Source: Mucilaginibacter aquariorum
GTDB lineage: Bacteria > Bacteroidota > Bacteroidia > Sphingobacteriales > Sphingobacteriaceae
Assembly (NCBI RefSeq): GCF_024498135.1
Contig: NZ_JANHOH010000001.1
Coordinates: forward strand, 496,001-560,000
Reading direction: 5' to 3'
DNA: 64,000 nucleotides
Shown here: one piece after another, positions 42,857-51,751 of the stretch
How positions within the stretch are numbered: the stretch's first letter is position 1
Layout: each line of letters starts with the position of its first letter
The notes under the pieces: generated by a model
The model's database searches: none
Seen by the model: the letters and a program-made list of their open reading frames with translations, nothing else
What the model was told of the DNA's origin: nothing
Translations under genes and position numbers: made by a program

Positions 42857-43476
42857 TCTATCCTTATTTTATCCATCACATAGTTAACTACAACATCGCA
42901 TCTGATCAGGTTAAATTCATATACCTGTTTTGGTTCCCAATAACCGTAAAGTCCATCGCGCAGCATTTCTTTGGCGCGGCTTAAGCGTATTTTAACGTTA
43001 GATTCGCCAAGGTTTAATGCATCCATTGTTTCGGTCGTACTCATTTCCTGTATCTCGCGCATTACAAACACCATCCTGTATTTTTCAGGCAGATCGGCAA
43101 CAGCCTTTTCCAGTATAAGTTTCAACTCTTTATTCATCAAATCCTTTAGCGGTGTATCGTTATGATGTTGGTTAACGGGTGTTTCCATAAGTACCTTTTG
43201 AAGTTGTATTTTTCTTTTTTTATGCAGCAGGCTTTCGTTGATCAGTATTCTTGTTAGCCAGGTGCTAAAGCTCGATTTACCTTTAAAATTACCCAATTGC
43301 TGGTAAGCGTTAATATAGGCTGTTTGCATAATGTCCTCGGCCTCTTTATCATCGTTGATAATGGCCATACTTATACGGTATAATTGCTGGTTAAACTTGC
43401 GCATTAAAACCTCATACAAGTGCTGCTCGCCTTTAATTATCCTGTCAACAATCTCTTCGTCGCTTAAATTCATCAT
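42853..43476 (-). CDS. RNA polymerase sigma factor, ECF type
   Basis: A 207-residue sigma-70 family protein. Region 2 is clear (EDIMQTAYINAYQQLGNFKGKSSFSTWLTRI, residues ~47-77), and region 4 is a helix-turn-helix (LPEKYRMVFVMREIQEMSTTETMDALNLGESNVKIRLSRAKEML). No anti-sigma gene is adjacent. The C-terminal ~25 residues beyond region 4 are an extra tail with one Cys. It is divergent from a DoxX-like membrane gene that could be a target. Confidence 0.92.
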   Translation of the reverse strand: MMNLSDEEIVDRIIKGEQHLYEVLMRKFNQQLYRISMAIINDDKEAEDIMQTAYINAYQQLGNFKGKSSFSTWLTRILINESLLHKKRKIQLQKVLMETPVNQHHNDTPLKDLMNKELKLILEKAVADLPEKYRMVFVMREIQEMSTTETMDALNLGESNVKIRLSRAKEMLRDGLYGYWEPKQVYEFNLIRCDVVVNYVMDKIRID

Positions 43477-43597
43477 ACTTTTTGGATGCCTAATACAATA
43501 TAGAGCATTGAGGCGGTAAAGGGTTACAAAATATAGGAAACATGCAATTTGTACCCCTTTTTAATCAGCCTCCATCTAATGTTAAAACAAATAGATT

Positions 43598-43990
43598 ATG
43601 ACAGATAGCATTAAAACAACAGCACAGGTTCAAACAATATTGAAACTGAGTTATGGCATTATCCCGATTGTGGCAGGGGCAGATAAGTTTACCAATATAC
43701 TTACCGATTGGTCTCATTACTTAAACCCATCAATTGAAGGTATTTTGCCTTTTAGCGCACACGTATTTATGATGATAGTTGGCGTTATAGAAATTATTGC
43801 CGGTGTACTTGTGTTTTTAAACCCGCAAAAAGGTGGATTACTGGTAAGCGCCTGGTTGGTACTAATTGCTTTGAGTTTGCTTGCAAGCGGCCATTATCTG
43901 GATGTGGCCGTGCGCGACCTGGCAATGGCTATAGGGGCGTTTTCTTTGGCTAAACTATCGGGAATTAACGACATAAAATCCTCGGTATAA
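43598..43990 (+). CDS. DoxX-like small membrane protein
   Basis: A 130-residue protein with four hydrophobic segments and the typical start KLSYGIIPIVAGADKFTNIL. The segments HVFMMIVGVIEIIAGVLVFLNP and WLVLIALSLLASGHYLDVAVRDLAMAIGAFSLAKL follow. The DoxX/DoxD-like layout and length fit. Function is unknown; relatives take part in thiol or redox stress. It is transcribed away from the ECF sigma factor with a 121-bp shared region. Confidence 0.75.
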   Translation: MTDSIKTTAQVQTILKLSYGIIPIVAGADKFTNILTDWSHYLNPSIEGILPFSAHVFMMIVGVIEIIAGVLVFLNPQKGGLLVSAWLVLIALSLLASGHYLDVAVRDLAMAIGAFSLAKLSGINDIKSSV

Positions 43991-44096
43991 TATTGTTAGG
44001 CATAACCTGCCATATATAATTAAGATGGCAGGTTATTTATTAAGATGCTGAAATATAAATTTTGTAACTTCATAGACTAATATAAGTCTATACGGT

Positions 44097-44360
44097 ATGA
44101 CAAAGAAAGAAACATTTAGCATTCACGGTAAAAACCTGGTTAATAAGATCAAAGAACTTATTGAAGAAGGCAATGTTACCAGTATTACCATAACCGATAA
44201 GCATGGTAAAGAATTAATGACCTTCCCCTTAGCAGTGGGTGTTGTTGCCGCTGTAATAGCGCCGGTACTTGCCGCAGTTGGCGCACTGGCCTTATTTGTT
44301 GGCGAATGCAGCCTTATTGTTGAGCGCGAAGAGAAAGAGGACGAGGGAGAGGTTATATAA
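44097..44360 (+). CDS. DUF4342 family protein
   Basis: An 87-residue protein: N-terminal ubiquitin-associated-like helix region (FSIHGKNLVNKIKELIEEGNVTSITITDKHGKELMTFPL) followed by one long hydrophobic segment (VGVVAAVIAPVLAAVGALALFVG). This is the normal DUF4342 layout. Function is unknown. It is convergent with the histidine kinase gene, 7 bp away. Confidence 0.88.
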   Translation: MTKKETFSIHGKNLVNKIKELIEEGNVTSITITDKHGKELMTFPLAVGVVAAVIAPVLAAVGALALFVGECSLIVEREEKEDEGEVI

Positions 44361-44367
44361 GCTTTTA

Positions 44368-46335
44368 CTATGCATTTTTAAGCGTTATTGTGAAGGCAGA
44401 GCCTTCGCCGGGCTTGCTTTGTACTTGTATAGTGCCGTCGTTTATTTCAATAAACTCTTTACAAAGCAGTAAGCCTAAACCAGTACCACTTTCGTTGCCA
44501 GTGCCGCGGGTACTTACATTAGCGAAGTCGAAAATTCCACCCAGTTTATCGGGAGCAATGCCAATACCATTATCTTTTACAGTAATGGCTACCTGCCCGT
44601 TTGTTGATGTGGCGCTTATGGATACATCACCGCCGGGTACGCTGAATTTTATGGCGTTTGATAACAAGTTACGGATGATAAACTCGAAATGATCGGCATC
44701 TGCCAGTACCATAACATCATCTGTAATAGTATTTTTAACATGGATGTTTTTATCATTGGCAACGCCTGCCAGAAATATTACAGCACGTTTTATTAAAGGA
44801 TTGATCAAAAAATAGGTTTGATTAAGCTGGATTCCCTTTATTTGCATTTGCCCCCATCTAAGCAGGCTATCAAGGGTTTCTAACGATGCCCTCGCGTTTA
44901 TTTCCAGCCGGTGAAGCATCTCTTTACGATCTGATGGATCAAGATCATCATCAATTAACTGCAGCATATTAATAACCGAAATAAACGGTGAGCGCAGGTC
45001 ATGCCCAAGTACCGAAAAAAGTTTATCCTTAACTGTATTTGATTCCTGCAGTTCGGCATTGGTTTTATTAAGCAAGCGGTTTAATTGTCGGGTTTTAAAG
45101 TAGTAGAATATCACCACCAAAAGAATAACCATTACACCTGCAATTACTCCATAGGCCACCCTTTGCTCCAGCAAGCTTTTGTTATTGGCAAAACGCAGTT
45201 CCTGCACCCGTGCTTTAGACTGGTTTAACTCGTAAGCATTTTGCAGACTTACAATTTGCCGCGACATTTTCTTATAAAAGAAATCATCGGCCAGTTGATA
45301 TTGCTTTGTACGGGCCGCATATGCCGCCTTATAATTTTGCTGGGATTCGTAGATGCCCGCAATGGCGTTTAACTCTTCAATTTGCTCTTTGTAGGCTTTT
45401 TTACTTTCTGATAATTGTAACGCCTGCTGCCAGTAGTATAATGCGTTTTTGGGGTCGGCTTTGCCATATGTGGTTGCCAGGCCGGTTAAGGTTTGTATCT
45501 GACGTATATAGTTATTGATCTTCCTTGCCTTTTCAAGCGCCGTTTTTTGCAATGTGATAGAAGTTTGGATATCGCCGCCTTTGGCATATACAGATGCAAG
45601 CGTATTGGTAAGCGTAATATTTAAACCCTGATATTGAGGAATATTGCTCAACTTAATGCCTTTTAACAGGTATGGTTTGGCTTCTTCCAATTTGCTGGTT
45701 TCGCGATACGCTATACCAATATCATTAAACAGGTTAAGCGATAGGTTAGAGAAAGGGATCTTGTTGTTCAGTTTCTCGGCTGTGCGGTAATACGCAATCG
45801 CTTTAGGATATTTCTTTTGCCCGGCAAAGGCTTCACCCAGGGTGATGTATCCTTCCATTTGTCCCAATTGATTACCATTACGCTGGCTGATAGCTAAGGC
45901 CTGTAAAAAGTAGCCGATAGCCTTATCAAATTGGCCCTTACGCATTTCAACAACACCCAGGCGTATATTTTCTGTAGCCATACCTTTTGTATTGCCAACT
46001 CGTTTATACAGGTTAAGTGCTTCGAGGTATTTTTTTCGCGAATTATCAAACTGGCCAACGTTATCATCTATCATACCTAGTTGGTTCAGCATCAAAGCCT
46101 GCCCTGCAGGGTCTTTTAATCGTTTTGCAAGATCAAGCCCTATATTAGCAAAATATGTTGCCGAGTCGGATTTATCATAACGATAACGGGAAACTAATTT
46201 ATTGTAATGTTCAATAGTATCCGCCGGTTGGATGGGGGAGGTTTGCGCATTTAATTTGCGGGATACAATTGTAAAGAGTATTAGTAAAACAATACTTTTA
46301 CAACAGCACGTAGGGGTTCGCAAATGCAGGGTCAC
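44368..46335 (-). CDS. TPR-containing sensor histidine kinase
   Basis: A 655-residue membrane kinase. A signal/anchor is at the N-terminus. TPR repeats span roughly residues 60-350 (QALMLNQLGMIDDNVGQF, IGYFLQALAISQRNG and others). A membrane segment (VAYGVIAGVMVILLVVIFYYF, ~390-412) and a coiled coil follow. The HisKA region reads FSVLGHDLRSPFISVINML with the phospho-accepting His. The ATPase domain has LLSNAIKFSVPGG (N box), VKDNGIGIAP and GTGLGLLLCKEF. No response regulator lies beside it, so it is an orphan kinase whose sensor is periplasmic. Confidence 0.93.
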   Translation of the reverse strand: MTLHLRTPTCCCKSIVLLILFTIVSRKLNAQTSPIQPADTIEHYNKLVSRYRYDKSDSATYFANIGLDLAKRLKDPAGQALMLNQLGMIDDNVGQFDNSRKKYLEALNLYKRVGNTKGMATENIRLGVVEMRKGQFDKAIGYFLQALAISQRNGNQLGQMEGYITLGEAFAGQKKYPKAIAYYRTAEKLNNKIPFSNLSLNLFNDIGIAYRETSKLEEAKPYLLKGIKLSNIPQYQGLNITLTNTLASVYAKGGDIQTSITLQKTALEKARKINNYIRQIQTLTGLATTYGKADPKNALYYWQQALQLSESKKAYKEQIEELNAIAGIYESQQNYKAAYAARTKQYQLADDFFYKKMSRQIVSLQNAYELNQSKARVQELRFANNKSLLEQRVAYGVIAGVMVILLVVIFYYFKTRQLNRLLNKTNAELQESNTVKDKLFSVLGHDLRSPFISVINMLQLIDDDLDPSDRKEMLHRLEINARASLETLDSLLRWGQMQIKGIQLNQTYFLINPLIKRAVIFLAGVANDKNIHVKNTITDDVMVLADADHFEFIIRNLLSNAIKFSVPGGDVSISATSTNGQVAITVKDNGIGIAPDKLGGIFDFANVSTRGTGNESGTGLGLLLCKEFIEINDGTIQVQSKPGEGSAFTITLKNA

Positions 46336-46544
46336 TTTATTACTTGAGGAGCTTAAATTTAAATAGAGCCTAAAGGTACCAAAAAATACGTTTTTATTGT
46401 TTTATGAGTATAGAAAATTTTAAAACTATACGTAATTTTATAAAACAATACGCACATTAATATAATATTATCTTGTTGAAAATTTAACAATAAATCAAAC
46501 AACTTAGAGGTATGTTTGTCATATCAATATAATCTTAAAGCAAT

Positions 46545-46847
46545 ATGGTAATTTTAAAAGTTGGTACAGAAAATGAGCCTGAAAAGCAGGTAGAAATTGT
46601 TACTGAAAGAGGTGTTTGGGGAAGCGGCGCCTACAAAATATTTGCCGCAAACTTTTTGAACAGACTGTCGCATAAAGACATACCCAGTGAACCAACAGAT
46701 AGTAATGACCCTAATTTTCTGGGAGAAATAAGCATAGATAAAGAAAGAGAAAAATGGGAATACAAAGGTACAAAGCTAAAAATACCTGAATTAAAGAAAA
46801 TAGTAGATTTTATATTTGACTATAAAGCGCCGGATGCGGTTTATTAG
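46545..46847 (+). CDS. Small hypothetical protein
   Basis: A 100-residue protein with no signal or membrane segment and no recognised family (KVGTENEPEKQVEIVTERGVWGSGAYKI...). Preceded by a 209-bp AT-rich spacer and closed by a hairpin shared with the next, convergent gene. Confidence 0.5.
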   Translation: MVILKVGTENEPEKQVEIVTERGVWGSGAYKIFAANFLNRLSHKDIPSEPTDSNDPNFLGEISIDKEREKWEYKGTKLKIPELKKIVDFIFDYKAPDAVY

Positions 46848-46848
46848 T

Positions 46849-46878
46849 AAATAGGGCTTTTGGCCCTATTTCTTTTTC
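46849..46878. terminator. Bidirectional terminator
   Basis: A perfect 9-bp stem AAATAGGGC / GCCCTATTT (46849-46857 and 46863-46871) with loop TTTTG and T-rich tail. It starts directly after the stop of the plus-strand gene and overlaps the last codons of the minus-strand DUF1801 gene. Confidence 0.75.
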
Positions 46879-47252
46879 AGCAAAGCTAAATTCTCGTTTT
46901 GCTTAGCACGTATCTGCACTATTTTTTTTATAAGCTCAACAGGCAAAGGCTTTCCGGGCGGGAAGTGCAGTGTAGCACCCGATGTTTTAATGCCTTTAAG
47001 CTCCTCCTTCAGTTCTTTCACTAAAGGAGGGCTCATGGTATAAAAGCTGCTGGAATTTTTGTTGACACCAATGCCTACCAGCATATAGTGATATTTAAAG
47101 CAGGGCACCTGGTAGCTTATAGATTCCTGCGCTTGCGGGATAACCGATAGCACAATATCCCGCATCTCCTGCAAATTGGCCCTGTATTCTTCCGGCTGGC
47201 TTTCAAGGTATTCTTCAAAGTTTTGTGGATTACCGTTATCCTTCATAAGCAT
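46866..47252 (-). CDS. DUF1801 / YdhG-like protein
   Basis: A 128-residue protein with the DUF1801 pattern: FEEYLESQPEEYRANLQEMRDIV, SISYQVPCFKYHYMLVGIGVNKN, FYTMSPPLV and a LHFPPGKPLPVELIKKIV end. The fold is related to YdhG and frataxin-like iron chaperones of Bacillus, but function is not proven. It overlaps the upstream VOC gene by 17 nt, so both are one transcript. Confidence 0.87.
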   Translation of the reverse strand: MLMKDNGNPQNFEEYLESQPEEYRANLQEMRDIVLSVIPQAQESISYQVPCFKYHYMLVGIGVNKNSSSFYTMSPPLVKELKEELKGIKTSGATLHFPPGKPLPVELIKKIVQIRAKQNENLALLKKK

Positions 47253-47709
47253 CTTGTAATCCTTTAATGTCCAGCTTTTTCATTTGCATCATAGCCTGCA
47301 TAACACGCGCTGCCTTTTCACGGTCGCTATCGCCAAGCATCTCTATTAATATAGTGGGCGTAACCTGCCAAAAAAGTCCGAATTTATCTTTCAGCCAGCC
47401 GCATTCTACCTTTTGGCCGCCATCTGCTGATAATTTTTCCCAGTAATAGTCAACCTCGTCTTGTGTTTTGCAGTCTATTACAAAAGATATAGCCTCAGTA
47501 AATTTAAAAAGCGGGCCTCCGTTCATGCCGGTAAACTCCTGGCCGTTAATTGTAAAGTTAGCCGTCATTACCGAACCTTCAGGGCCGGGGCCTGCTTTCG
47601 AGAACCTTCGTATCTCACCAGCTTCAAAGCTTTTAAATACGCTGCTATAAAATTCAATAGCTTCTTCCAGGTTGTTATCAAACCATAAAAATGGGGTTAT
47701 CTTATTCAT
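47236..47709 (-). CDS. VOC-family PhnB-like protein (3-demethylubiquinone-9 methyltransferase-type domain)
   Basis: A 157-residue member of the glyoxalase/VOC superfamily: KITPFLWFDNNLEEAIEFYSSVF, ISFVIDCKTQDEVDYYWEKLSADGG, CGWLKDKFGLFWQVTP. It is commonly labelled 3-demethylubiquinone-9 3-methyltransferase, but the domain has no SAM motif and such names should not be taken as activity. It overlaps the DUF1801 gene, a pairing common in Bacteroidota and Firmicutes. Confidence 0.9.
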   Translation of the reverse strand: MNKITPFLWFDNNLEEAIEFYSSVFKSFEAGEIRRFSKAGPGPEGSVMTANFTINGQEFTGMNGGPLFKFTEAISFVIDCKTQDEVDYYWEKLSADGGQKVECGWLKDKFGLFWQVTPTILIEMLGDSDREKAARVMQAMMQMKKLDIKGLQDAYEG

Positions 47710-47806
47710 AACGTTTTAATTTAGTGTTTGGTTATACAAATATACCCCGCTATTTAATTGGATAACAGGGGTAAACGCGACAAATCAAGGGGTGAAAACC
47801 GAAGTA

Positions 47807-48715
47807 TTAAAGCCAGGTAAACGGATCGCCGGATTTAATATGAGTAACCTTTACGTCTGTAAGTTTTGGTTGCAGCCAATCTACAAAGTATTCCATACCG
47901 GGTTCTTCGCTTAAAGCATGGCCCAGTATTATTAACGAAATATTAACGCCCAATAAATATGCGTCGCGAATGTATTCGGCGGTTTCCCATTCAGATACTT
48001 CACCACAAATAAGCACATCTGGTTTGTCGGATACTGCAAAACCTACCTGCATTTTCCCGCCAGGCGCACCGGGCAATAAAGTAATGCGACTGCAGTTTTG
48101 CTTAAGATCGCCAATAACACGCAGGTGTGCTATACCTAAGCTCGTTTTTAGGTGCTGCACCAATTGTTGCAAACTGACAGAAGGAATAGTTAAAGTAGGG
48201 CTCCCAGCTTTAAAATAGGGTAGCCATTTTAATTTTTTGATTACACCGTATTCAACAGCATCCGGGTTTAAAGAGTGGCAATAATCATGAAAGCGCCATA
48301 CCGTTATATTGTGTTTTTTAAGTAGGGCCTGTTTTTGCTCTACTATGGCATTGTCTTTTACCCATTCGGGGTTGTCAGTATGGTTATAAAAGGTTGGTTC
48401 GTGGGCTATAATAAAGTTGGCATTTAGCTTAGCCGCCTGCTCAATTACCGCAACGGTTGCAAACATGGTGGTAACAATCCCGGTAACAACCTGGCTGGCA
48501 TCTCCTGATTTTAATGTATCAACCGTATTAGGAATAGGCGAGAGGTTGCCTTCTTTCATAATCAGGTCCATAACCTGCTGAACGGTATATTGCTTTTGTG
48601 CAGACAAACCGCTTGCAAAAGAAGAGCGAGATAGCAAAACTAAACCTCCTGCTGATATGGCGGATGTGGTAATGAACTTTCTGCGGGTAAAGATAGAATT
48701 GGCTGACTTTTTCAT
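47807..48715 (-). CDS. Exported Nif3-like dinuclear metal-centre protein
   Basis: A 302-residue NIF3/DUF34 protein with metal ligands in FIIAHEPTFYN (His) and in the later LIILGHALSEEPGM (GHxxxE). The central CGEVSEWETAEYI segment is also typical. The N-terminus FTRRKFITTSAISAGGLVLLS is a twin-arginine signal. Nif3 proteins are normally cytoplasmic, so export through Tat, which carries folded metalloproteins, is unusual. Function of the family is unknown; a GTP cyclohydrolase-like or metal-handling role has been proposed. Confidence 0.85.
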   Translation of the reverse strand: MKKSANSIFTRRKFITTSAISAGGLVLLSRSSFASGLSAQKQYTVQQVMDLIMKEGNLSPIPNTVDTLKSGDASQVVTGIVTTMFATVAVIEQAAKLNANFIIAHEPTFYNHTDNPEWVKDNAIVEQKQALLKKHNITVWRFHDYCHSLNPDAVEYGVIKKLKWLPYFKAGSPTLTIPSVSLQQLVQHLKTSLGIAHLRVIGDLKQNCSRITLLPGAPGGKMQVGFAVSDKPDVLICGEVSEWETAEYIRDAYLLGVNISLIILGHALSEEPGMEYFVDWLQPKLTDVKVTHIKSGDPFTWL

Positions 48716-48813
48716 ATGGGTGGATACTTATTGCAATATATTAAATCCGGACATGTTTTTCCTGATCTTTATAATTTGAGTATTAGTGGCAGGTGTTTTG
48801 TACCTTGTATAGT

Positions 48814-49314
48814 ATGGAAAATTCAAACAACGTTTTGGTAGCTACGGGTCCGCAGGATGGCGATAACCTTTCTGTAGCAGGAGGTATTTACCGGATACTG
48901 GTAAGCGGCAAGCAAACTAACGGTGAGTTCGCGGTGATAGAAATGTCGGTGCCTGCGGGTGGCGGGCCGGGGCCACATGCGCACGCAGGTTTCCAGGAAT
49001 CGTTTTATGTGATAGAAGGGGAGGTAGAGGTACAAACCGAGGATGGTAAATTTATCGCTACTAAAGGCTCTTTTGTGAATATACCTTTGGGTGGCATGGT
49101 ACATTGCTTCAAAAATAAAACGGACCATCTTGCCAAATTACTTTGTACAGTTGTACCCGCCGGATTGGAAGAAATGTTTCTGGAGATAGGTAAACCCGTA
49201 AAAGCCGATGAATATATTCCGCCGCAACCTATGGATGAAGCTACGATGAAGAGGTTTGTAGCGATTGCCGAAAAGCATGGGCAAAAATTGTTTCCACCTG
49301 ATTATCTGGATTAG
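48814..49314 (+). CDS. Cupin-domain protein
   Basis: A 166-residue cupin: GGGPGPHAHAGFQESFYVIEGEVEV (motif 1, metal ligands H-H-E) and GSFVNIPLGGMVHCFKN (motif 2, His). Start at the ATG at 48814 (MENSNN) is preferred over the in-frame GTG at 48793. Similar proteins are labelled quercetin 2,3-dioxygenase-like, but the substrate is unknown. No partner gene is adjacent. Confidence 0.87.
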   Translation: MENSNNVLVATGPQDGDNLSVAGGIYRILVSGKQTNGEFAVIEMSVPAGGGPGPHAHAGFQESFYVIEGEVEVQTEDGKFIATKGSFVNIPLGGMVHCFKNKTDHLAKLLCTVVPAGLEEMFLEIGKPVKADEYIPPQPMDEATMKRFVAIAEKHGQKLFPPDYLD

Positions 49315-49363
49315 GGTAGAATCGTTATAGATCTTAATAGAATTTTATTCATTTTTGGTTTTG

Positions 49364-49846
49364 ATGGATGCCCCTAAAAAAGTAAAAATTACCGATATAA
49401 ATGTTGCCATGGCCAAGGCCGAGCATTACTGCGCCTACCAGGAGCGCTCACAGCAGGAGGTACGTAATAAACTTTACGACTGGGGGCTTTGGACGGATGC
49501 GGTAGAAAACATCATCACCAAATTGATTGAAGAGAATTATTTAAACGAAGAGCGGTTTGCCAAAGCTTACGTTAAAGGCAAGTTTAACCAGAAAGCCTGG
49601 GGCAGGATCAAGATAAAACAAGGACTAAAATTGAAAAATGTATCGCCGGTGCTGATAAAAAAAGCACTTTTAACCATAGATGCGAGCGATTACATGGATG
49701 TATTGACCCGTTTAATTGACAAAAAAGCAGCCACCCTGCCTGAGAAAGATGCCTACAAACGCAGATATAAACTGCAGCAGTATGCTTTAAGCCGTGGTTT
49801 TGAACCCGAGCTTGCCGTAGAGGTTTTGAAAAACAGCGAGTTATAA
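49364..49846 (+). CDS. recX: Regulatory protein RecX
   Basis: A 160-residue, helix-rich protein of three-helix RecX repeats: AEHYCAYQERSQQEVRNKLYDWG, IITKLIEENYLNEERFAKAYVKGKF, WGRIKIKQGLKLKN and YALSRGFEPELAVEVL. RecX blocks or limits RecA filaments. recA is not adjacent here. I start at the ATG at 49364 rather than the TTG at 49355. The tRNA-Gly gene follows 99 bp downstream. Confidence 0.92.
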   Translation: MDAPKKVKITDINVAMAKAEHYCAYQERSQQEVRNKLYDWGLWTDAVENIITKLIEENYLNEERFAKAYVKGKFNQKAWGRIKIKQGLKLKNVSPVLIKKALLTIDASDYMDVLTRLIDKKAATLPEKDAYKRRYKLQQYALSRGFEPELAVEVLKNSEL

Positions 49847-49873
49847 AAAACTTGAAAAAAAGTTTATTTTTTC

Positions 49874-49904
49874 CTTGCAGAACATTCATTTCTGTCTATA
49901 TTTG
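49874..49904 (+). promoter_or_regulatory. Promoter of the tRNA-Gly/tRNA-Leu unit
   Basis: CTTG (49874-49877), a 19-nt spacer, then TATATTTG (49897-49904), a nearly perfect Bacteroidota primary-sigma promoter (TTTG, 19-21 nt, TAnnTTTG). It lies 41 bp before the first tRNA. Confidence 0.75.
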
Positions 49905-49945
49905 CACTCCCGCAAACGCAGTAATGCTAAGCAGGAAATACCAAT

Positions 49946-50018
<73 letters not shown>

Positions 50019-50019
50019 C

Positions 50020-50049
50020 AAATCCCTTTCTAACAGAAGGGATTTATTG
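50020..50049 (+). terminator. Hairpin between the two tRNAs
   Basis: A perfect 9-bp stem AAATCCCTT / AAGGGATTT (50020-50028 and 50037-50045) followed by ATTGTT. It may be a weak terminator or processing signal; no new promoter is seen before tRNA-Leu. Confidence 0.5.
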
Positions 50050-50068
50050 TTACAAAGGTTAATCACCT

Positions 50069-50153
50069 GCTCAGATGGTGGAACTGGTAGACACGCAGGA
50101 CTTAAAATCCTGTTCCCGTTAAAGGAGTGCGGGTTCGATTCCCGCTCTGAGTA
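50069..50153 (+). tRNA. tRNA-Leu (TAA)
   Basis: An 85-nt class II tRNA. The acceptor GCTCAGA pairs with TCTGAGT (G-T wobble at the first pair), with discriminator A. The anticodon arm CAGGACTTAAAATCCTG shows TAA at 34-36. A long variable arm (TTCCCGTTAAAGGAGT) follows, then the T arm GCGGGTTCGATTCCCGC. CCA is not encoded. Its last six bases begin the 62-bp direct repeat described separately. Confidence 0.95.
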
Positions 50154-50209
50154 CTTTCTAAATGAATCGACACAAAGCCTGATATGAAAATATCAGGCTT
50201 TGTTGTTTT
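50148..50209 (+). repeat. 62-bp direct repeat, copy 1 (tRNA-Leu 3' end and terminator)
   Basis: Starts in the last six bases of tRNA-Leu (TGAGTA) and covers its 3' flank, including the terminator. It is identical to 51690-51751, and weaker similarity (ATGCCGG.TCGAC..CGGC) continues for about 25 bp. The copies bound a 1.5-kb segment with one gene. Confidence 0.9.
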
Positions 50210-50516
50210 TGATGATGCCGGCTCGACCTCGGCGCCCGACTGCAAGGGTAGTTCATGTCCGATCCTGCGGAGCAAAACCTCGCTTCTTGCGATGTCGAAG
50301 TCGTAACTCCCGGGCATACTGAAAGCCGCACATAATTACAGAGATAAACGAGAGTAATATCAATCCAAACAGATAACTGCGTTTCCTGGAGAGGGGATTT
50401 CGGCTATAAAACACACTGTTTACGTTTTATTTACAAAGTTTACATTTTTATTTACAATCCTAATTCTTCAGACGGAAAGATATCAAAGTAGATTTGCTGA
50501 ATCAAATTGATGGGTT
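50154..50516. other. 363-bp spacer downstream of tRNA-Leu
   Basis: Contains the rest of the direct repeat, the tRNA terminator, then GC-richer sequence to about 50330 and AT-rich sequence up to the propeller-gene start. I see no convincing gene; the minus-strand frame across this area reads through the tRNA and is not a gene. Confidence 0.7.
50172..50209 (+). terminator. Terminator of tRNA-Leu (inside direct repeat)
   Basis: A perfect 14-bp stem ACAAAGCCTGATAT / ATATCAGGCTTTGT (50172-50185 and 50190-50203) with a GAAA tetraloop and T run. It is duplicated exactly at 51714-51751. Confidence 0.88.
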
Positions 50517-51632
50517 ATGAAAAATGAAAAAATGAAAAAATTATTTGTGTTTGTTCCGGCCGTCGTACTGGTATTGTTTCTACTAAATTCTTTTGTGTTA
50601 AAAGAAAAGGAAGCGGGGAAAAAAACAACAAAAGAGACTAAAACAGGGCTTTTGAACATCGTTTTCAGATCTACTGATGGCGGACAAACATGGCAGAACA
50701 TTAGCAAAGGGCTGCCTGAAAATTTGCAGAGAGAAGGTGTGTGGAGTAATGGTTTATTTGCAAATGACCGTGGGCTCTATTTACGTGCTGGCAATGGGGT
50801 TTATCACAGTGAAGCAAATTCCACAACTACTTTTTGGACAAAAGAGATTTTCCCTGGTAAACAACGTAACCTTGCCTCCGGCAAGAATGGGATACTTGCG
50901 TATGATTTAAGGGGTCAATTTTTAAAAAAAATAAATGGAACGAATAATTGGTCGCCCATGTACACGAATTTTCAAGAGCAAGCCGTACGCATAGACAGCA
51001 CGATGGATTGGATGTACAAAAATTATAAAGAGAAAGAAGTACGCACCGTTTTTGAAACTACCGAAGGCACAGTTCTCATTGGCTCCAGCAACAGCCTTTT
51101 TAGATCCACTAACAGTGGAAAAACCTGGAAACAATTGCATGTTGGAGACGGTAGAATGAAAATGGTAGAGTCAAACGGTGTATTGCTGACTACCAGCAAA
51201 GATGGAATATTAAGATCGACCGATGATGGTGAAAACTGGGATCGTGTGATTACTGAAGGGGGGCTTGGCATTGCTGTGGAACGTATAGATGGGGGATTTG
51301 CTGCTATTGTCTACAACCCAATAACCCAAACAAACAGCATGCACGTTTCACTGGATAGTGGAAAAACCTGGAATGCCATGGGCGAAGAACTTCAACCTTC
51401 CTGGGGTAGTTTATTAATGAAAAAAATAGGCTTACTTAAATCTTCATCGGATATTTTATCAATTAAACAAATGGGTAAATATTTAATATGTGGCCGCTCA
51501 GATGGTATATTCCGGTCATCAGACATGGGCAAAACATGGAAACAACTGTTACTTCCTGCTATAGAAAATTATGGCTTCAATTTATCTGTTTCGGGCAACG
51601 TTATTTATGCCATACCAAATAAAGGGTGTTGA
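50517..51632 (+). CDS. Exported BNR/WD40-like beta-propeller protein
   Basis: A 371-residue protein with an N-terminal hydrophobic signal/anchor (LFVFVPAVVLVLFLLNSFVL) and repeated Asp-box motifs: RSTDGGQTWQN, RSTNSGKTWKQ, RSTDDGENWDR, VSLDSGKTWNA and RSSDMGKTWKQ. This implies a sialidase-like or Ycf48-like propeller that binds but may not cleave glycans. It is the only gene in a segment bounded by 62-bp direct repeats, so it may be a recent insertion. The start may be either ATG at 50517 or the one four codons on. Confidence 0.8.
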   Translation: MKNEKMKKLFVFVPAVVLVLFLLNSFVLKEKEAGKKTTKETKTGLLNIVFRSTDGGQTWQNISKGLPENLQREGVWSNGLFANDRGLYLRAGNGVYHSEANSTTTFWTKEIFPGKQRNLASGKNGILAYDLRGQFLKKINGTNNWSPMYTNFQEQAVRIDSTMDWMYKNYKEKEVRTVFETTEGTVLIGSSNSLFRSTNSGKTWKQLHVGDGRMKMVESNGVLLTTSKDGILRSTDDGENWDRVITEGGLGIAVERIDGGFAAIVYNPITQTNSMHVSLDSGKTWNAMGEELQPSWGSLLMKKIGLLKSSSDILSIKQMGKYLICGRSDGIFRSSDMGKTWKQLLLPAIENYGFNLSVSGNVIYAIPNKGC

Positions 51633-51689
51633 AAAAATACTAATGATAAAACCTTCTGTCTATACTTTGTTTAGAAATCGACATCTTCG

Positions 51690-51751
51690 TGAGTACTTTC
51701 TAAATGAATCGACACAAAGCCTGATATGAAAATATCAGGCTTTGTTGTTTT
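51690..51751 (+). repeat. 62-bp direct repeat, copy 2
   Basis: Identical to 50148-50209, including the tRNA-Leu last six bases and the terminator hairpin (51714-51745). Just upstream is a promoter-like TTCTGTCTATACTTTG resembling the tRNA promoter (TTCTGTCTATATTTG). A T-arm-like GCCGGTTCGACGCCGGC lies at 51759-51775. No full tRNA is present. Confidence 0.88.

Noticed and set aside
50102..50317. Minus-strand frame ending in QSGNRTRTPLTGTGF
   Set aside because: It is the reverse reading of tRNA-Leu and its 3' flank, a well-known false ORF type; no independent coding signal.
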